The notes: generated by a model not told the origin, from the letters alone. A DNA stretch of 64,000 nucleotides from Yersinia frederiksenii ATCC 33641 (GCF_000754805.1 NZ_KN150731.1:1320492-1384491); one strand, 5' to 3'; counted from the first letter of the stretch, positions 1-9,685 are shown. A program made the numbers and translations.

Positions 1-1
1 T

Positions 2-946
2 GAAAATTATCAGCAAACGCTACGCAATCTGGCCGCCTGTGGTATTGATACCGTGTGCTACAACTTTATGCCAGTGTTGGACTGGACGCGCACTGATCTG
101 GAATATCAATTGCCTGATGGTTCCAAAGCATTGCGTTTCGACCAGATAGCTTTTGCGACCTTCGAATTGCATATTTTGAAACGCCCTGGTGCTGTGAATG
201 ATTACACCGCTGAAGAGCAGTCTCAGGCGGCTGACTATTTCGCTGCTATGTCTGAAGCTGATATTGCCAAGCTGACAGGCAATATTATCGCCGGTCTACC
301 GGGGGCGGAAGAGGGCTATACGCTGGACCAGTTCCGCGCGCGTCTGGCCGAATATGACGGTATTGATAAAGCGCAACTGCGTGAAAATATGGCTTATTTC
401 CTGCGTGCGATTATACCTGTTGCTGAGCAGGTAGGATTACGTATGGCGGTACATCCAGATGATCCACCGCGCCCAATTCTTGGCCTGCCGCGTATAGTTT
501 CAACGATTGAAGATATGCAGTGGCTGAAAGAAACTGTTGATAGTATTCATAACGGTTTTACGATGTGCACCGGTTCTTATGGCGTACGTGCTGACAATGA
601 CTTGGTGAAAATGATCGAAACCTTTGGTGATCGCATTCACTTTACGCATCTGCGTTCAACCTGCCGTGAAGGGAACCCAAAAACCTTCCATGAAGGTGGT
701 CATTTGCAGGGTGATGTTGATATGTACTCTGTCGTTAAGGCTATCTTAACCGAGGAACAGCGTCGTCAGGCTGCTGGAGATATGCGCCCAATCCCGATGC
801 GACCAGACCATGGTCACCAGATGTTGGATGACTTGCATAAGAAGACCAATCCGGGTTATTCCGCCATTGGTCGCCTAAAAGGATTGGCAGAAGTGCGTGG
901 TGTGGAGTTGGCACTGAAGCGAGCGTTTTTCCCTGAGCTAAAATAG
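2..946 (+). CDS. uxuA: Mannonate dehydratase, 5'-truncated by window edge
   Basis: The reading frame is open from base 2, so the gene starts upstream of the window; 314 residues are visible, and UxuA is normally about 395. UxuA dehydrates D-mannonate to 2-keto-3-deoxygluconate in the cytoplasm, in hexuronate catabolism. Recognisable UxuA stretches include [15 protein letters not shown], the metal-binding region [52 protein letters not shown] and [12 protein letters not shown] near the C-terminus. These His, Cys and Asp positions belong to the xylose-isomerase-like barrel active site. A terminator follows about 55 bases after the stop. Upstream partners such as uxuB or regulators are outside the window. 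Confidence 0.95.
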   Translation, partial: ENYQQTLRNLAACGIDTVCYNFMPVLDWTRTDLEYQLPDGSKALRFDQIAFATFELHILKRPGAVNDYTAEEQSQAADYFAAMSEADIAKLTGNIIAGLPGAEEGYTLDQFRARLAEYDGIDKAQLRENMAYFLRAIIPVAEQVGLRMAVHPDDPPRPILGLPRIVSTIEDMQWLKETVDSIHNGFTMCTGSYGVRADNDLVKMIETFGDRIHFTHLRSTCREGNPKTFHEGGHLQGDVDMYSVVKAILTEEQRRQAAGDMRPIPMRPDHGHQMLDDLHKKTNPGYSAIGRLKGLAEVRGVELALKRAFFPELK

Positions 947-952
947 CCATCC

Positions 953-978
953 ATACCCGTCATCTTTCATGTTACAGC
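953..978. repeat. Possible ERIC terminal relic
   Basis: Just after the uxuA stop the sequence tacccgtcatctttca resembles the outer end of the ERIC copies elsewhere in this window. No body or opposite end follows before the terminator, so it would be only a remnant. The match is short and may be chance. Confidence 0.25.
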
Positions 979-1001
979 GGTATTTTAGGATAAAAAAGCA
1001 A

Positions 1002-1025
1002 AAAGGGCCGAGAAATCGGCCCTTT
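1002..1025 (+). terminator. Rho-independent terminator of uxuA
   Basis: A perfect 10-bp stem (aaagggccga paired with tcggcccttt) with a GAAA tetraloop is followed by a short T-rich run. It lies 55 bases beyond uxuA. The A-run on the left side could let it also act on the opposite strand, where efpL converges. Confidence 0.85.
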
Positions 1026-1032
1026 ATTGTAG

Positions 1033-1158
1033 GTATACCCAATAGATTTCACGATGCAGGAAGGCGGCAAACGAACTCATCCCGATGAGCTTACATGAGT
1101 AAGTGATTCGGGTGAGTAAGAGCAGTCAACACACCTGTATCGTGAAAGATGATGGGGA
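1033..1158. repeat. ERIC element (full length, about 126 bp)
   Basis: The central palindrome gatgagcttacatgagtaag with flanking gggtgag and actcatcccg matches the known ERIC/IRU core. The ends (gtatacccaatagatttcac and cgtgaaagatgatgggga) are the usual imperfect terminal repeats. It fills the gap between uxuA and efpL and abuts the efpL stop codon, so it would lie in the efpL mRNA tail. Confidence 0.85.
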
Positions 1159-1160
1159 TA

Positions 1161-1733
1161 TTATTCGGCGCGTCCCATATAGCGACGCTCCGCAATATGA
1201 ATACGAATTTTCTCACCAGGGCTGATATATTCTGGTACCTGAATGGACAAACCGGTGCTCATCACAGCCGGTTTGTTACGGGCACTGGCGGATGCACCTT
1301 TGATGCTAGGTGCGGTCTCGACAATTTCCATATCAACGGTTTGTGGCAATTCCAGCGCTAACAATTGGCCGTCCATCGTCAGCACCTGCATGCCCGGCAT
1401 ACCGCCTTCAGGAATAAACAGCAGCTCGTCTTCAATCTGCTCTTTCTTGAAGTTGTATGGCGTAAAATCTTCATCATCCATAAAGACGTATTCGTCGCCA
1501 TCAATGTAGGAAAAGTTCACGGAACGACGGGTTAAAGTGATGGTGTCGAGGATCTCATCGCCTTTAAAACGCTCTTCAACTTTCAAACCGGTACGTACAT
1601 CAGAAAAACGCATTTTATACAGGGTACTCGCGCCACGGGCACTTGGGCTTTGCACGTCAATATCTTTCACCAGCAGTAATTTGCCGTTGAGGTTGACCGC
1701 CATACCGCGTTTTATTTCGTTAGCTCTTGCCAT
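1161..1733 (-). CDS. efpL: Elongation factor P-like protein EfpL (YeiP)
   Basis: This 190-residue protein has the three-domain EF-P fold: a KOW-like N-domain (about residues 1-65), an OB domain (about 66-125) and a C-terminal OB domain ending in the EF-P signature [16 protein letters not shown]. Family knowledge: EF-P and its paralogue EfpL relieve ribosome stalling at proline-rich motifs. The tip residue that carries the modified lysine in EF-P is an arginine here (Arg33, in SPSARGAS), which separates EfpL from EF-P itself. No EF-P modification genes are nearby. It stands alone, converging on uxuA across an ERIC, with mtr upstream on the same strand. Confidence 0.93.
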   Translation of the reverse strand: MARANEIKRGMAVNLNGKLLLVKDIDVQSPSARGASTLYKMRFSDVRTGLKVEERFKGDEILDTITLTRRSVNFSYIDGDEYVFMDDEDFTPYNFKKEQIEDELLFIPEGGMPGMQVLTMDGQLLALELPQTVDMEIVETAPSIKGASASARNKPAVMSTGLSIQVPEYISPGEKIRIHIAERRYMGRAE

Positions 1734-1845
1734 TTATTAACCGCCAATCAGAATTGAAGATAAGTTGCGACAAGTTACTCGTGCCGCGTGTTTCAGGCAA
1801 GCAGATAGCGCAAAAAAGAGTGATATTTTCGCTATAAAATCGGCC

Positions 1846-3090
1846 CTATTGATAGACCGGTAAAAGACCAAATAAAGCGGCAATATGGGTGACGGCATTG
1901 ATCAGGCCAAACAGGATAATAAAGCCAATCATCATGCGCCCACCGGGAGCCCGATAAACCGCTTGTGGGAAGCGCTTGCGGCTGGCTCGCGCCATCAATG
2001 CAGGAACAATTACTGCCCAAATAGTCGCGGCTAAACCGGCAAAGCCGATGGCATAGAGAAAGCCATTCGGGAACAATAGAGCACCGATGGTTGGCGGCAC
2101 AAAAGTGATTAAGGCAGATTTGGTGCGCCCACCACGATCATCGGCAAACTTAAAGAAGTCGGCAATATAGTCGAATAGTCCAAGAGACACGCCAAGGAAT
2201 GAGCTAGCCAATGCCATATAAGAGAAGGCATTGAGGAGTTGGCTGGTGGCTTGACTGGCCGAAACCGCATCCATCTGTTTCAGTAAACTACCAATATTAC
2301 CGCCATCAGCAATCACTTGTTTGAATGCATCGCGGGCAATATTGCCCTGAATGGCATACTGCCACAGGATATAAATGACCAATGCGGTCAAGGTGCCGAA
2401 CACCAAGCTTTTCACTACAGCTTTACTATCTTTATGATAGTACTTCACCAGCCCCGGCACATTGCCGTGGTAGCCAAATGATGTCAGTAAGTAGGGCAGA
2501 GCCGCCAAGGCATAAGGCAGATAGCTGGCGTTGCTGTCGATCTGATTGAACAGAACCACACTTTCCACATGGCTAAACATATCACCGACAGACATGACAA
2601 ATGTGATGACCATGCCGCCAATCAATATTGTACTTAAGCGATCGACGGCTCGGGTTGATAACCAAACAATAAACGCCACCAACAGTGCAAAAATAAAGCC
2701 TGCGCCAGCCTGACCAATCCCCACACTATTTTGCAGTGTATGGGTAATGATTGAACCACCGGCAGAGATATAGGCGTAGGTTAAAATATAGAGGACAAAG
2801 GTGATGGAAAGCCCATTGATTGAGCTCCAGACCTTACCGAGCAGGTCTTGCACCATCGTGTGGAAACTGGCCCCACTTGGGTAGTTTAAGTTAGCTTCCA
2901 GAATCATCAGACCGGAAATCAACATACAGGCCCAAGTATAAATCAACAGAGCCACAGAGCCGCTGAACCACACACCGGCTGTCACGATTGGGATTGAGAA
3001 CATCCCTGCGCCCACAGCGGTGCCAGCAACTATCATTGCACCGCCCAGCACAGAAGGCCGTGATAAGGGTTGGGTTAAGTCCATCGACAT
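1846..3090 (-). CDS. mtr: Aromatic amino acid permease, Mtr/TnaB/TyrP family
   Basis: A 414-residue inner-membrane protein with about eleven hydrophobic segments, of the hydroxy/aromatic amino acid permease (HAAAP) family that drives tryptophan or tyrosine uptake by proton symport. Signatures include GTAVGAGMFSIPIV near the N-terminus, ANLNYPSGASFHTM, TYAYISAGGSI, SFGYHGNVPGLVKYY and a C-terminus ending LLPVYQ like E. coli Mtr. It is closest to Mtr/TnaB from memory; TnaB cannot be excluded because no tnaA is present. The ribosome site ggag lies 7 bases before the ATG, and an ERIC starts immediately upstream of it, so the leader mRNA may contain the repeat. Confidence 0.85.
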   Translation of the reverse strand: MSMDLTQPLSRPSVLGGAMIVAGTAVGAGMFSIPIVTAGVWFSGSVALLIYTWACMLISGLMILEANLNYPSGASFHTMVQDLLGKVWSSINGLSITFVLYILTYAYISAGGSIITHTLQNSVGIGQAGAGFIFALLVAFIVWLSTRAVDRLSTILIGGMVITFVMSVGDMFSHVESVVLFNQIDSNASYLPYALAALPYLLTSFGYHGNVPGLVKYYHKDSKAVVKSLVFGTLTALVIYILWQYAIQGNIARDAFKQVIADGGNIGSLLKQMDAVSASQATSQLLNAFSYMALASSFLGVSLGLFDYIADFFKFADDRGGRTKSALITFVPPTIGALLFPNGFLYAIGFAGLAATIWAVIVPALMARASRKRFPQAVYRAPGGRMMIGFIILFGLINAVTHIAALFGLLPVYQ

Positions 3091-3102
3091 TTGTTACTCC
3101 AA

Positions 3103-3224
3103 ATATCCTTCGTACTTGAAGTCGCTTGGGGCGCTGTGCTCACTCACTTGAATCACTGACTTCGTAAGCTCGTCGGGATGAGTTCGTTTGCCGCCTACCT
3201 GCAACACCAATTACTTTGGGAATA
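3103..3224. repeat. ERIC element in the mtr leader
   Basis: About 122 bp with ERIC ends (tatccttcgtacttgaag and caattactttgggaata) and the core cactgacttcgtaagctcgtcgggatgag split around its palindrome. Its inner edge is one base from the mtr Shine-Dalgarno ggag. If mtr is transcribed from a promoter beyond the element, the repeat forms a long hairpin directly before the start codon. Confidence 0.8.
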
Positions 3225-3534
3225 GTTCTAAATAGGGTTAATAATTCTCTTGTACTAGCTTAATGGTACATGGTGGCAGCGAAACTGTAAACAGATGAAT
3301 ATGCTTGTCGGGATAGACTGGTTAGTGATTAGTCTGGCTGTAGTATTAAGTTTTGATTAAATATCGTACTGACAAGAGTTATTCAGGTTGAAGAATAAAC
3401 TGAAAATAAGGGGCTGAAAGGCGGAACTTGCGGGGGTATCTGCTATTGTGTCGTTGATCGAGGATAATGCTGGTAGTTGATGAGGGCGGTTGCTATTGTC
3501 CGCAGCTATGCCACCAGCCTACAGGAGCCTGCTG
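3225..3534. other. Divergent intergenic region mtr / ykgJ
   Basis: About 310 bases between the ERIC and the ykgJ start. It is moderately AT-rich and presumably holds the mtr and ykgJ promoters. No convincing operator (for instance a TrpR or TyrR palindrome) or RNA structure was recognised. Confidence 0.4.
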
Positions 3535-3834
3535 ATGGACTGTCGCTCAAATTGCGGTGCCTGCTGTATAGCCCCTTCGGTTTCCAGCCCGATCCCCGGC
3601 ATGCCTTTAGGCAAGCCTGCCAATACTCGTTGTCTGCATTTGGATGACAATATGCGCTGCGGTATTTTCCACTCGCCATCCCGTCCGGCAGTCTGTGCCA
3701 GCCTACAAGCCTCGCGTGAAATGTGCTTTGATACCCGCGAACAAGCGCTGGTGTATTTGAGTAAGCTGGAAGCGGATACTGCGCCTAATCGTCGCGAAGA
3801 GCGATATGATGACCGCCCTTCGCTGATGACTTAA
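3535..3834 (+). CDS. ykgJ: YkgJ family cysteine-cluster protein
   Basis: A 99-residue cytoplasmic protein of the UPF0153/YkgJ family, thought to bind zinc or iron through clustered cysteines; its function is unknown. Visible features are the N-terminal CRSNCGACC cluster, [23 protein letters not shown] and RPAVCASLQ, matching the E. coli YkgJ layout. The frame is open to a TTG at 3490 and an ATG at 3508. The ATG at 3535 was chosen because AGGAG sits 7 bases before it, and the protein then starts just before the first Cys cluster. It ends 5 bases from the convergent torZ stop, so no terminator fits between them. Confidence 0.82.
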   Translation: MDCRSNCGACCIAPSVSSPIPGMPLGKPANTRCLHLDDNMRCGIFHSPSRPAVCASLQASREMCFDTREQALVYLSKLEADTAPNRREERYDDRPSLMT

Positions 3835-3839
3835 TGCTA

Positions 3840-6320
3840 TTAAGCTCCGGCTGGAACCGCGTGGGCGGTATTTTTCAGTACTGGCCCGCGGTACTTTTCA
3901 ATTTCAAGTTGTGCCATCTGCCCGCAGTTGCCTTGCGCTAAACTGGATGAGCCAATATCGAAAGTCAGGCAGTTGATATTGCCGTTTTTACACAGAGAAC
4001 CTGGCACTGATGGGTCCGCTGGGTCAAACCAGGCACCTTCACTGATCCGCACCACACCCGGGCGAACATCGTCCGTCACCACGGCACCGACCAAAATCTG
4101 CCCGCGATCATTAAAAGCTCGAACCAAATCCCCGTTGACAATTTCCCGCGCGCTGGCATCTTGCGGGCTGATGAGGATCGCTTCGCGGTCGGCAACAGCA
4201 TACTTTTCGCGTAGCGGGGTGTTATCCAATTGCGAATGCAGGCGATTGATAGGGTGCGCGGTATTCAGTGACAGTGGATATTTCTTGGCTTCGGCGCCAC
4301 GATACCATTCATAAGGTGGCATCCAGGTTGGGATCCCCTGACAATCGGCATATTCCATTTTGGCGATAGTATCAGAGTAGATTTCAATCTTACCGGATGG
4401 CGTGCCGAGAGGGTTGAGTAGCGGGTTCTCACGATAATCAGCAAAACGTACCCACTGCTTGTTCGCTTCAGGAATAGGGAAGCGAATATAGTTGTTCGAC
4501 GCCCAAAACATATCGAAAGGAGGCAGGGCGACGCGAGCAGTACGGGCTTGTGATTTCATATCGTCATACATTGATTTCAGCCACTGTGTCTCATCTTTGC
4601 CCTCGGTAAAGGCATCAATGACACCCAGTCGGGTGGCCATGGCGGCAAAAATATCAAAATCATTGCGCGATTCATGCTGTGGTGGGACGCACTGATGCAT
4701 CGGGAAAACATAAAGCTGCGAATAGTCGCCGCCCATTTCCAAATCGTTACGTTCATAACTGGTGGTCGCGGGCAATACGATATCGGCATGCTTGGCGGTG
4801 GCGGTCCAGTATGGTTCATTGACCACAATAGTTTCTGGGTGTTGCCATGCTTTGACCAGATTATTGGTATCCTGATGCTGGTGGAAGGTATTGCCGCCAG
4901 CAACATAGACCATTTTGACATCGGGATAGGTCACTTTGGTGCCATTGAAATCAATGGTTTTCCCCGGATTCGCCAGGCACTCGGCAATACGAGCCACCGG
5001 AATTGGCGTTGGCGAGTTCTTTGGTGCATTCCCGGCAGAGATTCCCGGCAAAATACCGCCTTTGGCAGTTGGGCTGCCACCGGAAGAGTAGTGGTAACTG
5101 AAACCAAAACCGCCCCCTGGTAAACCAATTTGGCCAAGCATTGCGGCGACGGTCACCAGTAGCCAATGTTGTTGCTCACCGTGGTGCTGGCGCTGAATCC
5201 CCCAACCACCCATGATCATGGTGCGCTGTTTTGCCATATCCCGCGCCAGTTGGCGCAGTACCTCAGCATCCACGCCACTGATATCAGCCGCCCATTCAGC
5301 ATTCTTCGGCTGGCCGTCAGTTTCCCCTAACAGATAAGCCTGGAACTTATCAAAACCGATGGTGTAGGTCTTGATAAAGTCTGGATTGTGAAGCTTTTCA
5401 GTCAGTAAGGTATGGGCAATCCCGATAAGCATGGCGCTATCAGTGTATGGGCGCGGGGCAATCCATTGAGCATTAGTGAATTTAGCGCTGTCATTATGTA
5501 CTGGATCAATACTGATAACTTTGGTGCCTTTCTTCTTCAAGGCCTCAAAACCGGTTTGACCGACATGATCCGGAATATTCCAGCTATTTTTCAAGGTGAT
5601 CATCGGGTTACAACCCCATAGAATCACCAGTTCGCTGTTCTCAACCACATTGGGCCAGGCGGTTTGCTGTTCATAAACCTCCATCGATCCCATGACGTGG
5701 GTCATAATGACCTGCGCGGCACCGGTTGAATAGTCACCGGCATAACCAAGGAAGCCGCCACTTAGGTTCATCAAACGTTGCAGTAAAGTCCGGCTGTTGT
5801 GCAACATCCCGACACTTTTCCAGCCATAAGAACCGGCATACAGTGCCTGCGGGCCGTGATCTTTCTGTACCCGCACGATTTCGTTGCACACCAGTTCGGT
5901 GGCTTGATCCCAACTGACGCGCACCCACTCATCACGACCGCGCAACTCGGTGTGGCTGCCGGGGCCGCCTTCCAGCCAGCTTTTCCGCACCATTGGGTAT
6001 TTGATACGGTTATCGGCGTGCACCTGATAAGGGGCCATGGTGATAAGGTCATTGGGCCACGGATCATCTTTGACCGGTTGAACCCCCACCATACGTCCAT
6101 TCTCGACGATAGCTTCAAATGCACCCCAGTGAGCGCCAGTCAGAATGCCTTTTTGTGCCTGACGCAGCGCCAAAAACTGAGGTAATGCCTGACTGATAGC
6201 TTCCGCCAATGCTGATTTAGGCCACAGACCACCGACTATCGGCAAGACGGCCAGCGCGCTGGTTCCCAGTAAGAAGCGGCGGCGGCTCATTTTTAAAGGT
6301 TGTTGTTGGTATTTAGTCAT
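3840..6320 (-). CDS. torZ: Trimethylamine-N-oxide reductase, molybdoenzyme (TorZ-like)
   Basis: An 826-residue periplasmic reductase of the DMSO-reductase/TorA family, containing bis-MGD molybdenum. The N-terminus has a twin-arginine signal (SRRRFLLG, residues 12-19, then a hydrophobic stretch and AEA), so it is exported folded by Tat. GDYSTGAAQ carries the likely molybdenum-ligand serine (Ser198). GGWGIQRQHHGEQQHW and GQIGLPGGGFGFSYHYSSGG are further family blocks. The C-terminal ISEGAWFDPADPSVPGSLCKNG resembles TorZ more than TorA from memory, and the gene follows a pentahaem cytochrome by 13 bases, as in torYZ. Related S- or N-oxide reductases (BisC, TorA) remain possible. No TorD chaperone or TorSTR regulators are adjacent. 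Confidence 0.88.
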   Translation of the reverse strand: MTKYQQQPLKMSRRRFLLGTSALAVLPIVGGLWPKSALAEAISQALPQFLALRQAQKGILTGAHWGAFEAIVENGRMVGVQPVKDDPWPNDLITMAPYQVHADNRIKYPMVRKSWLEGGPGSHTELRGRDEWVRVSWDQATELVCNEIVRVQKDHGPQALYAGSYGWKSVGMLHNSRTLLQRLMNLSGGFLGYAGDYSTGAAQVIMTHVMGSMEVYEQQTAWPNVVENSELVILWGCNPMITLKNSWNIPDHVGQTGFEALKKKGTKVISIDPVHNDSAKFTNAQWIAPRPYTDSAMLIGIAHTLLTEKLHNPDFIKTYTIGFDKFQAYLLGETDGQPKNAEWAADISGVDAEVLRQLARDMAKQRTMIMGGWGIQRQHHGEQQHWLLVTVAAMLGQIGLPGGGFGFSYHYSSGGSPTAKGGILPGISAGNAPKNSPTPIPVARIAECLANPGKTIDFNGTKVTYPDVKMVYVAGGNTFHQHQDTNNLVKAWQHPETIVVNEPYWTATAKHADIVLPATTSYERNDLEMGGDYSQLYVFPMHQCVPPQHESRNDFDIFAAMATRLGVIDAFTEGKDETQWLKSMYDDMKSQARTARVALPPFDMFWASNNYIRFPIPEANKQWVRFADYRENPLLNPLGTPSGKIEIYSDTIAKMEYADCQGIPTWMPPYEWYRGAEAKKYPLSLNTAHPINRLHSQLDNTPLREKYAVADREAILISPQDASAREIVNGDLVRAFNDRGQILVGAVVTDDVRPGVVRISEGAWFDPADPSVPGSLCKNGNINCLTFDIGSSSLAQGNCGQMAQLEIEKYRGPVLKNTAHAVPAGA

Positions 6321-6333
6321 TTTCGCCTCTTAT

Positions 6334-7482
6334 TTACAGCTTGGCCGGCATATCACTGGCATGCTTTTGTACATATTGTGTCATCACGCGCAACTGCTCC
6401 TGAGTCAGGGAGGTGCGTGGTGCCATGCCTTTGATTACCCCAATCCATTGGTTCGCATTGAAGCGGTCCAGAGCAGTTAAACCGTGACACCCGGTACAGT
6501 TAGCGGACATCATATCGGCGGCATAACGCCAGATCTTCTGCTGGTCATCAACCAGTTGTTTCTTCGGCAACCACACCTGAAGTGCCACTTGATGCCAGAC
6601 CAGATTGGTTTCCGGATCCGTTTGGGTATTGAGTGTTTTCAGTGCTTTTTGTGCATCTTCACCCAATAACACACTCAGAATGCGTTTTCCTTGTGCGGCA
6701 TAGAACACCTCGGCCACACCATCTTGTTGCCAGCCTTTAACATCAACCAGCACCTGCTCACCTTGCTGTTTCACCACATCGACTTCGGTCGATGGCATCA
6801 GGTTACCGGCATTATGGCTATCACCGGCATTCATAAAGAAGGGCTCGGTGGCGATGGTATAGAGCTTGGTTGCCGTGGCAGGAGTTTGTGCTGCCGCGGT
6901 AGCCAGTTCGGCGGCACCGGCCTGAGTCACTTCACTCATGTCCGGCAGGATATGGGCAACACCTTTATGGCAGTCAATACAGGTTTCGCCATTCTTAATG
7001 GCAACTGGGTGCTGAATGCGGGCTTCAGCACTTTGCCCAGTGATATCCATGGCATCATAGCTATGACATGAACGGCAGGTCGCGGAATCATTCTCTTTCA
7101 GCGTTTTCCATACTGATTGAGCCATCGCGAGTTTGTGGGCTTCGTATTTTTCTGGTGTATTTATTGTGCCAGCCATTTCACCGTAGATATCTTTCACTGC
7201 CCGGATTTTGGTCCAGAGATAGTCCAGTGGTTCGTGAGGCACATGGCAGTCAGCACATTCAGCACGGATACCTTTGGTATTTTGGAAGTGGACGCTCCCT
7301 TGATATTCAGCCAATGGTTGCTGCATGGTGTGGCAGGAAACGCAGAACGCAGTATCGCTGGTTTTATGGAAAACGGTGGCAGTCCCTGCCAATAGCGCCG
7401 CGCCAATAATGATGCCGATCAGCAAGATCCATAACCATCCCCACCGGCGTCGCTTGACGAAGCCAGTCTGTTTATTGCTCAT
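6334..7482 (-). CDS. torY: Pentahaem c-type cytochrome, NapC/NirT family (TorY-like)
   Basis: A 382-residue membrane-anchored cytochrome that passes electrons from menaquinol to the periplasmic reductase encoded next. An N-terminal transmembrane anchor (about residues 15-35) is followed by four CxxCH haem sites (CVSCH, CADCH, CRSCH, CIDCH) in the NapC-like domain. A fifth, CTGCH, sits in a C-terminal domain of about 190 residues; five haems and this length fit TorC/TorY. The ATG at 7482 was chosen over an in-frame GTG at 7494, as gggtg lies 5 bases before the ATG; this choice is weakly supported. Gene order torY-torZ on the minus strand implies one transcript. Confidence 0.87.
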   Translation of the reverse strand: MSNKQTGFVKRRRWGWLWILLIGIIIGAALLAGTATVFHKTSDTAFCVSCHTMQQPLAEYQGSVHFQNTKGIRAECADCHVPHEPLDYLWTKIRAVKDIYGEMAGTINTPEKYEAHKLAMAQSVWKTLKENDSATCRSCHSYDAMDITGQSAEARIQHPVAIKNGETCIDCHKGVAHILPDMSEVTQAGAAELATAAAQTPATATKLYTIATEPFFMNAGDSHNAGNLMPSTEVDVVKQQGEQVLVDVKGWQQDGVAEVFYAAQGKRILSVLLGEDAQKALKTLNTQTDPETNLVWHQVALQVWLPKKQLVDDQQKIWRYAADMMSANCTGCHGLTALDRFNANQWIGVIKGMAPRTSLTQEQLRVMTQYVQKHASDMPAKL

Positions 7483-7501
7483 AATTGCACCCACTGTTAT
7501 C

Positions 7502-7585
7502 TACCCTTGATATTTCAAGCCACAACTATTCATCTCACTGCCGGAGAGTCATGTCGTTGCTGTCACTTGAAACCTATTGGGTATG
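7502..7585. repeat. Degenerate, internally deleted ERIC-like repeat
   Basis: Eighty-four bases upstream of torY bounded by inverted ends (tacccttgatatttcaag and cttgaaacctattgggta) that match ERIC termini in this window. The central part diverges from the ERIC core, so it is either a decayed, deleted ERIC or another small Yersinia palindromic element. Confidence 0.45.
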
Positions 7586-7867
7586 TCTAATGATTGTTGG
7601 TAAAACGGACGGATTAAATGTACGAAAGGATAAAATGCCAAATAATCTGCCAACAGATTCTTATCAGTTAGTGATAAATATTTCCCACAAAATAAGTATG
7701 ACTATTGTAGGGGGATTTTTTACTGATGACTAACCCAATGGAGGTATTTAGCAATAATAGTTCAGATTTGCTGAGTAATAATGGGATAAAGGGATAAATT
7801 TTTGCGTGATAGTGCAAATAACCAGCTGTATTTGCTGGTTATATAGTTATTTATATATCGCTATTTT
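7586..7867. other. AT-rich intergenic region, torY upstream / nudix downstream
   Basis: About 280 AT-rich bases that should hold the torYZ promoter. Short open frames are present but lack ribosome sites or recognisable products. No regulator site was identified with confidence. Confidence 0.3.
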
Positions 7868-8290
7868 TTAGTCGAAGGAGACGTAAAACTGCTGATTTAG
7901 CCATAAATCGATAGCATGGCGGCTGGCTTCAAAATGGGGCTCGGGTAATTGTCGCGGATTGCACCATATCCATTGCTGACATTTATCGGGCTCTTTCAGC
8001 TCTGGCTGACCACCGGGGTGTGACGCCAGCAAACAAACTGAAACTGTGTGTTTACCTTCGGCCCGCCAGGTCGCAAGATTATTACACAATGCGATAACCT
8101 TTATCTTGTTGATGTATAAACCTGTTTCTTCCTGTATTTCCCGCTGGGCGGCTTGTTCAAATGATTCTCCCGCCTCCATATGACCGCCGGGAATTGACCA
8201 GTAAGGTGCATGCTGACCACAGCGTTTGCCCAGTAACACTTCACCTTGTTGATTGACGATAATGACGCCAACACCTACCACGACAGACAT
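7868..8290 (-). CDS. Nudix hydrolase
   Basis: A 140-residue cytoplasmic pyrophosphohydrolase. The Nudix box runs from GGHMEAGESF through REIQEETGL (about residues 37-59) and fits the Gx5Ex7REUxEExGU pattern, with the metal-binding glutamates intact. The substrate cannot be told from sequence; the overall layout (GVGVIIVNQQGEVLLGKR at the start) is that of small MutT/NUDT15-like nucleotide phosphatases. It is a single gene divergent from fruB, with no functional link evident. Confidence 0.88.
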   Translation of the reverse strand: MSVVVGVGVIIVNQQGEVLLGKRCGQHAPYWSIPGGHMEAGESFEQAAQREIQEETGLYINKIKVIALCNNLATWRAEGKHTVSVCLLASHPGGQPELKEPDKCQQWIWCNPRQLPEPHFEASRHAIDLWLNQQFYVSFD

Positions 8291-8450
8291 CGTATTGACT
8301 CCTTTTCAATGCGTGTCAGCAAGCATCAGCAATTCATGCTATTTTGCTGCCGACACAGACCTATTCATCATGAAAATGTGCGGAGTGTCAAAAATCCATC
8401 AAGAATAAAAGCAGAAAACTTGCATATATTCTTAGTCGGAAACACACTCC

Positions 8451-8465
8451 TTGAAACGTTTCAGC
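8451..8465. promoter_or_regulatory. Cra (FruR) operator O1 upstream of fruB
   Basis: ttgaaacgtttcagc matches the Cra palindrome (TGAAACGTTTCA core). It lies 87 bases before the fruB start. Fructose-1-phosphate, the product of this operon's transport step, is the known Cra inducer. Confidence 0.8.
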
Positions 8466-8515
8466 GTTATCTCGTCACCAGATGATAAAGGGTAACGCTC
8501 CTTTTTCTCACTAAA

Positions 8516-8530
8516 GCTGAAACGATTCAA
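8516..8530. promoter_or_regulatory. Cra (FruR) operator O2 upstream of fruB
   Basis: gctgaaacgattcaa is a second Cra-type site 65 bases after the first and just before the gagga ribosome site of fruB. Two operators flanking the promoter mirror the known E. coli fruBKA control region. Confidence 0.82.
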
Positions 8531-8551
8531 TTTCAGCAGAGAGGAGACATA

Positions 8552-9685
8552 ATGTTCCAGTTATCAACCAAAGATATCCATCTGGCTGCACAAGCAGGCA
8601 GTAAAAACGAGGCTATCACCCAGGTCGCGGCTGCGTTGACTCAGGCAGGCTGTGTTGCCGCCGCCTATGTCGATGGCATGTTGGCCCGTGAGCAGCAAAC
8701 TTCGACTTATCTGGGTAATGGCATTGCTATCCCACATGGTACCACTGATACCCGTGACTTGGTGCTGAACACTGGCGTACAGGTTTTCCAATTCCCGCAA
8801 GGTATCGCGTGGGGCGAAGATCAAACGGCCTATATCGTTATCGGTATTGCTGCGCGCTCTGACGAACATCTGGCCTTACTGCGTCAGCTAACACATGTAT
8901 TAAGTGATGATGCTGTTGCTGCGAAGTTGGCAAAAACCACGTCAGCTGAAGAGTTACGCAGTTTGCTGATGGGCGAGCAAAAAACCGCGGAATTCCACTT
9001 TGACACTTCACTGATTGCACTGGATGTTGCGGCGGACAATCTGATCACGCTGCAAGCGCTGAATGCGGGCCGCTTACAACAAATAGGGGCGGTTGATGCT
9101 CGCTTTGTTAGTGATGTGATTACCCGTGAGCCACTGAATCTGGGGCAGGGCATTTGGCTGAGTGACAGCACTGAAGGCAATTTGGTCAGTGCCGCGACGG
9201 TAAGCCGCCCGGCCACTGCATTTGAGCATAACGGAGAGAAAGTGGCCCTGCTGCTGACATTGTCGGTTGCCGATGACCAGCCGCTCTCGGTGCTGAACTA
9301 TTTAAGCGACCTGTTATTGGCGAAAAAAGCTGACGTGTTGCTGAACGCGGATGCGGCGGCCCTGTTGGCGCTGCTGACCAGCGAGTATGTCGAGCAGAAC
9401 GAAGTATTAAGCGCTGAGTTTGTTATCCGCAATGAACATGGGTTACATGCGCGCCCAGGGACGATCTTAGTCAATACAATCAAACAGTTTACCAGTGAAA
9501 TCACCGTGGCCAATTTGGACGGCACCGGTAAACCCGCTAATGGACGTAGTCTGATGAAAGTTGTGGCTTTAGGGGTTAAAAAAGGCAATCGCCTGCGCTT
9601 TACCGCCAGCGGTGAAGATGCACAAGCAGCATTGGATGCCATTGGTGAAGCTATCTCCGCCGGTTTGGGCGAGGGGGCAGCATGA
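8552..9685 (+). CDS. fruB: Fructose PTS diphosphoryl-transfer protein FruB (IIA-HPr fusion)
   Basis: A 377-residue cytoplasmic phosphocarrier (FPr) for fructose uptake. The N-terminal EIIA-fructose domain carries the phosphorylated histidine in [10 protein letters not shown] (His62). A central linker domain of about 130 residues follows, and the C-terminal HPr domain has [10 protein letters not shown] with His299. It takes phosphate from PEP via Enzyme I and passes it to FruA. It is the first gene of fruBKA, with ribosome site gagga before the ATG and a 4-bp stop/start overlap with fruK. Both Cra operators lie directly upstream, so repression by Cra and relief by fructose-1-phosphate are expected. 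Confidence 0.96.
   Translation: MFQLSTKDIHLAAQAGSKNEAITQVAAALTQAGCVAAAYVDGMLAREQQTSTYLGNGIAIPHGTTDTRDLVLNTGVQVFQFPQGIAWGEDQTAYIVIGIAARSDEHLALLRQLTHVLSDDAVAAKLAKTTSAEELRSLLMGEQKTAEFHFDTSLIALDVAADNLITLQALNAGRLQQIGAVDARFVSDVITREPLNLGQGIWLSDSTEGNLVSAATVSRPATAFEHNGEKVALLLTLSVADDQPLSVLNYLSDLLLAKKADVLLNADAAALLALLTSEYVEQNEVLSAEFVIRNEHGLHARPGTILVNTIKQFTSEITVANLDGTGKPANGRSLMKVVALGVKKGNRLRFTASGEDAQAALDAIGEAISAGLGEGAA

Noticed and set aside
4674-5123. Long antisense frames within the TMAO reductase gene, the largest 149 codons
   Set aside because: These are shadows of a well-supported gene; the sense frame carries a Tat signal and molybdoenzyme motifs.
7485-7733. An 82-codon plus-strand frame upstream of torY
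   Set aside because: It runs through the ERIC-like repeat and AT-rich DNA and has no family resemblance.
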